Of a stretch of 20,164 nucleotides of DNA, positions 15,313 to 20,164 are shown piece by piece. Position numbers and translations under genes: made by a program. The first letter of the stretch is position 1. Each line of letters starts with the position of its first letter. The stretch covers positions 1 through 20,164 of the IMG/VR virus record IMGVR_UViG_3300027899_000090. One strand, 5' to 3'. Below the pieces are notes generated by a model. It was not told where the DNA came from. It ran no database searches and was given only the letters and a program-made list of their open reading frames with translations. Source of the stretch: a virus.

Positions 15313-16083
15313 TTACCGATTACCGTTCAGCTTTTCAGAATTCTCGATTTTATCAAATACTTCTTCAAGTATCTTGATAATCGGGTGACGTACAATATCT
15401 TCTTTAGAAAGCTGAGCTAATCCAATCTCCTTGATTCCAACAAAGTGATCGATCAATATCTCAAGAGCACTTTTTTCTCTCTTGTTTACTGACTTTTGCT
15501 TAACGTCTCCTAGAAAGATCATCTTAGCGTTTGCACCTATTCTAGTAATTAGGGTGCGTAGGTTATCTTTTGAAATCTGTTGAGCTTCATCAATTATAAT
15601 AATCGAATCGTCTAGAGTAACTCCCAATGCAAATTTAATAGGGAGAATCTCAATAACTCCAGTTGCCTTAAGATCGTCTGTTGCAGACTTGCCGATAATC
15701 TTATTGAAGTTACTGATAAATGGATACATGTACATCTCCATCTTCTCTTGTAGAGTTCCCTTAAGATATCCTATCTCTTCGTCCTTTGGAACGTTTACTG
15801 ATTTTATTAAGATAATCTTCTTGTAGGTAAGCGGCTCATCTTTGATAAACTTAAGAGCTCTTGCGCAAGCTAGATAAGTTTTACCTGTTCCTGGAGGACC
15901 AGTTATTACTGAGATTACAGTGTCCTCTATTGCAGAAATAACGTCCTTCTGTGCTTTTGATTTACACTTGATATCGATCTTTCCAGCGAGTACACGTACT
16001 GACTTTAATCTTTCTGAGTCTCTTTCCCAGCTCTCGATCTCTTCATTTTCTTCTTTACTGAATTTGTTTTTTCCTCTAGCCAT
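15313..16083 (-). CDS. phoH: PhoH-like P-loop ATPase
   Basis: A PhoH-family ATPase of 256 aa. Visible motifs are Walker A GPPGTGKT (62-69), a KSVNVPKDEEIGYLKG segment (94-109) typical of the family (Ser-Val then Pro, and E-x-G-x-L-x-G), Walker B IIIIDEAQQ (161-169) and the sensor-like FLGDVKQ (190-196). The first 40 residues are charged and lack a KH domain. PhoH genes are very common in marine and aquatic phages of all tail types; a link to phosphate stress is often assumed, but the biochemical role in phages is not settled, and nucleic-acid-dependent helicase or RNase functions have been proposed for relatives. It follows the 205-aa gene by 5 nt and should share its transcript. Confidence 0.92.
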   Translation of the reverse strand: MARGKNKFSKEENEEIESWERDSERLKSVRVLAGKIDIKCKSKAQKDVISAIEDTVISVITGPPGTGKTYLACARALKFIKDEPLTYKKIILIKSVNVPKDEEIGYLKGTLQEKMEMYMYPFISNFNKIIGKSATDDLKATGVIEILPIKFALGVTLDDSIIIIDEAQQISKDNLRTLITRIGANAKMIFLGDVKQKSVNKREKSALEILIDHFVGIKEIGLAQLSKEDIVRHPIIKILEEVFDKIENSEKLNGNR

Positions 16084-16088
16084 AGTTT

Positions 16089-16706
16089 TTAGTATATTTT
16101 AGTTGCGATCACTATTCCAAGTATTGTTCTGGAATAGTGTAATTGAAAATTAAGGTATGCGACAATTGCATTTAATTCTTTTCCTTTTGGATCCAAGTCA
16201 GTCATCTTTTTATAATTCAACTTAAGTAATCCATGCATCTGTGTTGAAGTTAGACTTGCCTCGTTCATTGCGATGATATCTGCTAATATCATATTATAGT
16301 CTACACCAGAGAGATTGTCAGAGCCGAGTAAACCTACAAATTTTCTACCCTTCTTTATTTGTTCTATCTTTAATTCAAGGTCATCACTTGCAAGTCCAGA
16401 GTCAAGTTGCTCCCTGATAAGATTTAATTTGGAGATAGTTGCTGCCTCTTCTGAAATAAAGTAGACGTCCTCTTGATATAGTGAGATAGTTATGCTTGTC
16501 TCTTTCTCGAGATATGAAAAGTTGAGAGTAGTATCCGTGCCGAATGTGCCTAATATCTGGATTAGGATAGGAGCGACTCCGATATCCGCTGGGTCAGTCC
16601 CTTCCATTTCCAGAGTTAGCTCGTAATCCTCAAAAGGAAATGCTTCCATGAACGGAAAGACTACGTATAGCTCTGAAGTTTTATCTAGCGGCTCGCTCTC
16701 ACTCAT
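16089..16706 (-). CDS. Hypothetical late protein, 205 aa
   Basis: No family is recognised. The N-terminal half is acidic with beta-strand character (LYVVFPFMEAFPFEDYELTLEM, ILIQILG, TLNFSYL, SITISLYQEDVYFIS). The C-terminal half is helical, with an IEQIKKGRKFVGLLGSDN turn, and ends in the hydrophobic segment YSRTILGIVIATKIY, too short to call a membrane helix with confidence. It begins 16 nt after a good late-promoter-like motif and is followed 5 nt later by phoH. An early-acting role is unlikely if the motif works as proposed. The start ATG is supported by the constant motif-to-start distance. Confidence 0.6.
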   Translation of the reverse strand: MSESEPLDKTSELYVVFPFMEAFPFEDYELTLEMEGTDPADIGVAPILIQILGTFGTDTTLNFSYLEKETSITISLYQEDVYFISEEAATISKLNLIREQLDSGLASDDLELKIEQIKKGRKFVGLLGSDNLSGVDYNMILADIIAMNEASLTSTQMHGLLKLNYKKMTDLDPKGKELNAIVAYLNFQLHYSRTILGIVIATKIY

Positions 16707-16716
16707 CTAAAACTTC

Positions 16717-16733
16717 TTTCTTATTATTTATTT
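16717..16733 (-). promoter_or_regulatory. Late-promoter-like motif before the 205-aa gene/phoH
   Basis: The - strand reads AAATAAATAATAAGAAA, with ATAAATAAT ending 16 nt before the ATG at 16706. Confidence 0.6.
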
Positions 16734-16760
16734 CAAGTATACCTGGCTTAACTTGATAAT

Positions 16761-16835
16761 AGTCAAATTTAAGAAATCTAGTAGGTTAGCGGTGAGCCCA
16801 TTAAAGTTAAAATATTTAGTCAAAATTAGCTAGTA
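16761..16835. repeat. Imperfect direct repeat in the divergent intergenic region
   Basis: AGTCAAATTTA (16761-16771) followed by CTAGTA (16778-16783) recurs as AGTCAAAATTA (16818-16828) followed by CTAGTA (16830-16835), with a shorter spacer. It lies in the 201-nt gap between the 205-aa gene and the polymerase half. A small stem AGCTAG/CTGGCT (16828-16844, one G-U pair) overlaps the second copy. An operator or a remnant of a duplication is possible; chance is also possible in AT-rich DNA. Confidence 0.3.
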
Positions 16836-16890
16836 TCACTGGCTATAAAAAAGGCCTCTTTTCGCTAATTTGTTTAAACCATTTACATTT

Positions 16891-16900
16891 TATAAGTAAT
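16891..16900 (+). promoter_or_regulatory. Weak late-motif-like element before the polymerase half
   Basis: TATAAGTAAT differs by one base from TATAAATAAT but ends only 7 nt before the ATG at 16908, unlike the 15-17 nt of the other copies. It may be a -10 element or a chance match. Confidence 0.2.
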
Positions 16901-16907
16901 AGACATC

Positions 16908-18332
16908 ATGGAAGATACTTCAAAACAGATTAAAAAGCTAGATCTTAAGCAGAATGCTATAAAGATTCTTATTAACTCAATATATGGAGCATTTGGCAAT
17001 AAGTGGTTCTACTTCTATAATCCAGATATTGCACAGTCGATTACTCTACAGGGTCAAGATCTAATTAAGTTTAGTATCAAGGCAGTAAACCACTACTTTT
17101 CTGAGAAGTGGCATCTTGACACTGAACTACATGAGATGCTCGGACTCTCTAAGTATAAGATCAATAGAATTATTGACGAGGCTGCCATCTACACAGATAC
17201 TGACTCTATATATGTACAGTTCGACTCTGCAATAAGTTCAATAGAGGGAGCAGAACTTACCTCAGATGAAGCTTTAAAGATATGTGTTGCGATTGACAAT
17301 CATCGACTCTCTACCTATTTTGATCAGTGTTTTGAAAAGTACGGAAGAGTGTTTAACACTAAGAATCGTCTAAAGTTCAAACTCGAAAACCTATCAGAGT
17401 ATGGTATCTGGTTAAAGAAGAAGAATTATGCAATTAAGGTCGCATACGATCCTAATCCTGCAATGGAACTTATTCCAATGGAAAAGAGAAAATTGATTAT
17501 CAAGGGACTTGAGCCAGTGAAAAGTTCATATCCCGATTGGTCACGAGTGAACCTAGTAGTCTTAACTGAGTTTATTATGAAGGTCGGTAAGAAACTTGAT
17601 CTTGAACTCGATCTTATTCCAAAACTTAAGGAGCTAAGAAGGATATTTGAAGATCTTTCAACTGACGAGGTTGCATTCAATTTCAATATTCGAGTGTATA
17701 ATAAGTATGTAGAAGATGAGGCAACCTTAAGTCTTAGAAAAGGAATATCAATCTATCCTAGAGCAGCTGCCTACTATAACCACCTTCTAATAAAGACTGG
17801 ACTAAATACGAAATATTCTCCAATTAGAGAAAAGGATAAGATTAAATACTATTACTGTGCTCCAAATGAGCATGGTTTTGATGTATTTGCATACTCACCT
17901 CAAAATTATCCAGTAGAGATTGCTCCACCACATGATAAGGAACAACAGTTCTTTTCTCTTATTGTTGAACCAGTAAATAGACTACTTGAGGCAATGCGAA
18001 TGAGCTCAATTGATATTCATCTAAAAAGAAATATTGAAGTAGTTAGACCAAAGAGCAAGAAGGAACTTACTGAAGATCAGATATATCCACTGTATATAGT
18101 CGATTCAGATACCTTAGGTTATGTTGAAGTTCCTGAAAAATTTTGGAAGATTATTGGTAATCCTGATGCAGCTATTCCAGAAGATAGCTTCTCTGAATAC
18201 TTGACTGTAATAACTAAATACGGATTAAATTCAGTAGTTGTTCCTAAGTTTGAACTTGAAAAGTATATCAAGAGATTAGCTAAAAAGAAACAAGAACCAG
18301 TCATTGAAGTAGAAACTGAAGATGCTGAATAA
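16908..18332 (+). CDS. 43: DNA polymerase family B, C-terminal half (split gp43)
   Basis: The protein begins just before polymerase motif B: KQNAIKILINSIYGAFGN (14-31), then motif C YTDTDSIYVQ (95-104) with the catalytic Asp pair, and a thumb-type GIWLKKKNYAIKVAYD block near residue 165. Everything N-terminal is missing: the 3'-5' exonuclease domain and motif A (DxxSLYPS) with the other catalytic Asp. An in-frame stop at 16893 and - strand genes upstream exclude a nearby continuation, so this is a separate gene rather than a local frameshift. T4 gp43 is about 898 aa; these 474 aa correspond to fingers, palm remainder and thumb. Split gp43 genes are known in some Aeromonas T4-like phages and a physically divided polymerase is reported for Rhodothermus phage RM378 (from memory). 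It overlaps the primase start by 11 nt. Confidence 0.88.
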   Translation: MEDTSKQIKKLDLKQNAIKILINSIYGAFGNKWFYFYNPDIAQSITLQGQDLIKFSIKAVNHYFSEKWHLDTELHEMLGLSKYKINRIIDEAAIYTDTDSIYVQFDSAISSIEGAELTSDEALKICVAIDNHRLSTYFDQCFEKYGRVFNTKNRLKFKLENLSEYGIWLKKKNYAIKVAYDPNPAMELIPMEKRKLIIKGLEPVKSSYPDWSRVNLVVLTEFIMKVGKKLDLELDLIPKLKELRRIFEDLSTDEVAFNFNIRVYNKYVEDEATLSLRKGISIYPRAAAYYNHLLIKTGLNTKYSPIREKDKIKYYYCAPNEHGFDVFAYSPQNYPVEIAPPHDKEQQFFSLIVEPVNRLLEAMRMSSIDIHLKRNIEVVRPKSKKELTEDQIYPLYIVDSDTLGYVEVPEKFWKIIGNPDAAIPEDSFSEYLTVITKYGLNSVVVPKFELEKYIKRLAKKKQEPVIEVETEDAE

Positions 18333-19473
18333 AATGTTCGATATTGCTGTGAGTTACTCTGTACCAGATTTTTGTCTAGACGTTCTAAAAAAGAGATTTC
18401 CTGGAGATCAGCTACGTCAAAAAATAAACGAATATGACGATGACAAACTCAATTTTGCTTGTCCGTATTGTGGTGACTCTGAGAAAGATCCAAATAAGAA
18501 GCGAGGACACATGTACCTCACTACACAAACCTATAAATGTTATAATGATGGTTGTGCTATCTGGGTTAAACTTGATAAGTTTGTATCGAAATTTGCACAG
18601 AAATATCAGTTAAATATTCCTGGAGTAGAGGAGAAGAAGGTAGAGTTTAAACCTAGTGTTTCTACAAAGAAGAAGGGTTTCTTAATCGAGTTCTTAATTA
18701 ATAGAGAAGTAGGTAAAAAGCTTCTAGTTTTTAGTGATCTCGTTGACAGATTTACTCTATTTCCTTGTTCTAGTGCAAATCCAGATAGTCCAATTGGTCA
18801 GTTTATAGATCGCAGAAAGATCAATAACCTTCCAGTATTTGAACAGAGCTGTTATTATGACTCTAGGCAGGACAAGATCTACATATTTAATCTTGACTTA
18901 AAATCTGGTAGAGTCCTAGGATTTGCAGTTCGCCGAATTTCAGATGATTATCCAGGTCCAAAGTATAATATAAAGAATTACTCAGATTTTAAGAAAACAG
19001 GTATTCTTACTGATCTTGCTGATGAGTTTATTCGAGAAGTAGACTCCATTAATAACTACTTTAATATTCTAAATATTGATTTTTCAAAAAAGATAACTAT
19101 CACTGAAGGACAAATCGATGCAATGTTCGTGGATAACTGTATTGCAACCACTGGTGTAACCAAAAGTAAACAGTTATTAGATAACCTAGTTGCAAAGAAT
19201 AATGTTAGAATCCTATTTGATAATGACTCTGCTGGAAAAAATCAGACAATTGAGCTAATTAAGAAGGGATACACAGTATTCTTATGGAATAAACTAACGA
19301 CATCACTCCGTAGAAAATATCCAAAGGCAGTTCGAGAGATTATTGAAATTAAAGATATTAATGATCTATACCGTTTCATGCTAACCAAAGACGCTGGCAT
19401 TACTTTTGAAAAGTTCAATGAGCTGCTCAATAAATACTTTTCAGATTCAGTGTTCGATCTACTTCTAGTTTAA
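18322..19473 (+). CDS. 61: DNA primase, gp61-like
   Basis: It makes RNA primers for lagging-strand synthesis with the replicative helicase (gp41 in T4; not in this window). The N-terminal zinc-binding region reads ACPYCGDS (Cys47, Cys50) with DPNKKRGHMYL and YKCYNDGC (Cys73, Cys78), closely matching the T4 gp61 pattern CPVCGDS...NKARG, although the second Cys pair is spaced by four residues. The TOPRIM catalytic part has ITITEGQIDAMFV (Glu262) and ILFDNDSAGKN (Asp300, Asp302). At 383 aa it is close to T4 gp61 (342 aa). Two in-frame ATGs exist: 18322, inside the polymerase stop region, and 18334, just after the polymerase TAA; I give the longer form. Both indicate translation coupled to the polymerase half. 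Confidence 0.88.
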   Translation: MLNKMFDIAVSYSVPDFCLDVLKKRFPGDQLRQKINEYDDDKLNFACPYCGDSEKDPNKKRGHMYLTTQTYKCYNDGCAIWVKLDKFVSKFAQKYQLNIPGVEEKKVEFKPSVSTKKKGFLIEFLINREVGKKLLVFSDLVDRFTLFPCSSANPDSPIGQFIDRRKINNLPVFEQSCYYDSRQDKIYIFNLDLKSGRVLGFAVRRISDDYPGPKYNIKNYSDFKKTGILTDLADEFIREVDSINNYFNILNIDFSKKITITEGQIDAMFVDNCIATTGVTKSKQLLDNLVAKNNVRILFDNDSAGKNQTIELIKKGYTVFLWNKLTTSLRRKYPKAVREIIEIKDINDLYRFMLTKDAGITFEKFNELLNKYFSDSVFDLLLV

Positions 19474-19487
19474 TAAATAATAAAAAG
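19471..19487 (+). promoter_or_regulatory. Late-promoter-like motif before the acidic 105-aa gene and gp4
   Basis: The + strand reads TAATAAATAATAAAAAG, starting in the primase stop codon. ATAAATAAT (19473-19481) ends 16 nt before the ATG at 19498. Confidence 0.6.
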
Positions 19488-19497
19488 ATTAGACACA

Positions 19498-19815
19498 ATG
19501 AACAATCGAATTAAATCTCTTTACGAATACGCAATGGGAGTAAATCCTGAAGAGGTAAACTTGGAGGAGTTAAACTTAGATGAAACAATGTTGGACGAAC
19601 TCGTTGAACTTGTTGGATCTGAAGAAGAAGTTGAAGCTGCTGCAGAATCTGCTTATAAAGATCTAATGGCTTCTTTTGAGAAGAATGAAATTGAATTAGC
19701 TGATGGAGATATTCCTGAAAAACTTGCGATTGCTTCTCTAATTATTAAACTTGTGGAATTAGGTAAAATTGGTCCAGAAGATGCTGATGAATTCATCAAA
19801 AATAATCTTGACTAA
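19498..19815 (+). CDS. Small highly acidic late protein, 105 aa
   Basis: No family is recognised. It is very acidic: by my count 28 Asp/Glu against 8 Lys/Arg. It is predicted to be helical, with Leu/Glu-rich stretches (VNLEELNLDETMLDELVELV, KLAIASLIIKLVELGKI). The N-terminus MNNRIKSLYEYAMG shares the aromatic pattern of other late genes here. It has its own late-promoter-like motif and lies 3 nt before the gp4-type head completion gene, so a head-related role is plausible: a small acidic scaffold or core component like T4 gp67/gp68, or a packaged protein. Neither is shown by homology that I can recognise. The composition would also fit a DNA mimic. Confidence 0.65.
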   Translation: MNNRIKSLYEYAMGVNPEEVNLEELNLDETMLDELVELVGSEEEVEAAAESAYKDLMASFEKNEIELADGDIPEKLAIASLIIKLVELGKIGPEDADEFIKNNLD

Positions 19816-19818
19816 ACC

Positions 19819-20164
19819 TTGTCAAACAAGAACAAGAATATACAAGATTTCCTAAAGCCGCAGAACGGAAAGGTTAAGCAGGGCTACTTTACTCCACAGA
19901 ATCCAGAAAAATACAAGGGTGATCCTTCTAGAATAATCTATAGGTCTAGTTGGGAACTTAAGTTTTTGATGTATTGTGATTCAAACGAATCAGTAGTTGA
20001 GTACACTGCTGAACCTATTGGAATACTCTATCCTAATCCTATCCTAAAGAAGGAAGCAACCTATTGGATAGACTGTTACATGGCTACAAAGAATAAGGAC
20101 GGATCCATCAGTAAGTGGTTAATAGAGATTAAACCTAATAAATACTTAACTCCGCCAGTTCCAC
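19819..20164 (+). CDS. 4: Head completion protein, gp4 (gp50)-like, 3' truncated by window edge
   Basis: Read from the TTG at 19819, 115 codons are open to the window end. The sequence has the T4 gp4 signature: GYFTPQNPEKYKGDPSRI, IYRSSWELKFLMYCDSN, VVEYTAEPIGILYPNP, then a strand with DCYM and the C-terminal EIKPNK, which carries the acidic and Lys residues of a PD-(D/E)xK nuclease-like fold. In T4, gp4 completes the filled head before tail joining and may trim or protect the DNA end. TTG is chosen because it lies 3 nt after the preceding stop, places MSNKNKNIQDFL at the N-terminus, and the next in-frame ATG falls inside the conserved WELKF block. The rest of the gene lies outside the window. 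Confidence 0.85.
   Translation, partial: MSNKNKNIQDFLKPQNGKVKQGYFTPQNPEKYKGDPSRIIYRSSWELKFLMYCDSNESVVEYTAEPIGILYPNPILKKEATYWIDCYMATKNKDGSISKWLIEIKPNKYLTPPVP

Noticed and set aside
16846-16862. AAAAAAGGCCTCTTTT as a terminator
   Set aside because: The palindrome centres on AGGCCT with no room for a loop, so it does not make a usable hairpin.
16707-16907. A group I intron or a frameshift joining a missing polymerase N-terminus to the C-terminal half
   Set aside because: The frame upstream of 16908 meets a stop at 16893, the gap is only 201 nt, the neighbouring gene is on the other strand, and no recognisable intron core pairing or coding for exonuclease motifs is seen.
1-20164. tRNA genes, CRISPR arrays, insertion sequences or integrase/attachment sites
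   Set aside because: I found no tRNA T-loop and acceptor pattern, no regularly spaced repeats, and no transposase or integrase motifs on either strand.

Overview
This window is a stretch of an AT-rich genome of a T4-like (Tevenvirinae-related) contractile-tailed phage. The evidence is a set of T4-type core genes: the C-terminal half of a gp43 family B DNA polymerase, a gp61-type primase, a UvsW-type helicase with a probable UvsY next to it, a gp4/gp50-type head completion protein, and baseplate hub genes of gp5, gp27 and gp53 type. None of the starts I checked has an AGGAGG-like ribosome binding site, and upstream sequences are A-rich instead. This, the low GC and a PhoH gene would fit an aquatic, possibly Bacteroidota-infecting phage. 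The host assignment is only an inference.

Layout. (1) 1-862, + strand: the tail end of a HAD-type sugar-phosphatase-like gene and a probable glycosyltransferase-like gene. They meet a leftward block tail to tail at a hairpin (843-866). (2) 6743 down to 857, - strand: a tightly packed baseplate/tail operon (640-aa structural protein, gp53-like LysM protein, gp27-like hub, tail-tube-like protein, gp5-like spike without lysozyme). A late-promoter-like motif precedes it, and a small 112-aa gene with its own motif lies upstream. (3) 12681 down to 7180, - strand: HAD phosphatase, P-loop kinase, a 187-aa unknown, a 639-aa ligase/adenylyltransferase fusion, an HTH-metallophosphoesterase of phage T5 A1 type and a 63-aa protein, ending at a strong hairpin terminator (7172-7197). 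(4) 12738-15300, + strand: 163-aa unknown, probable UvsY, UvsW. (5) 16706 down to 15313, - strand: 205-aa unknown and PhoH ATPase. (6) 16908-20164, + strand: polymerase C-terminal half, primase, an acidic 105-aa protein and gp4.

Two system-level signals stand out. First, the motif ATAAATAAT, usually followed by A-rich sequence, lies 15-17 nt before six start codons on both strands. It resembles the T4 late promoter TATAAATA. Second, four of those six genes encode proteins with a short aromatic N-terminal segment like the T4 capsid-targeting sequence. In two of them it is followed by a good prohead-protease-type site (ITE-A, LKE-A). These may be proteins packaged in the head.

Other points of interest are a DNA polymerase split between motifs A and B with its N-terminal half nowhere in the window, and a possible nucleic-acid end-repair and NAD cassette (kinase, HAD phosphatase, ligase-like plus NMN adenylyltransferase-like fusion).
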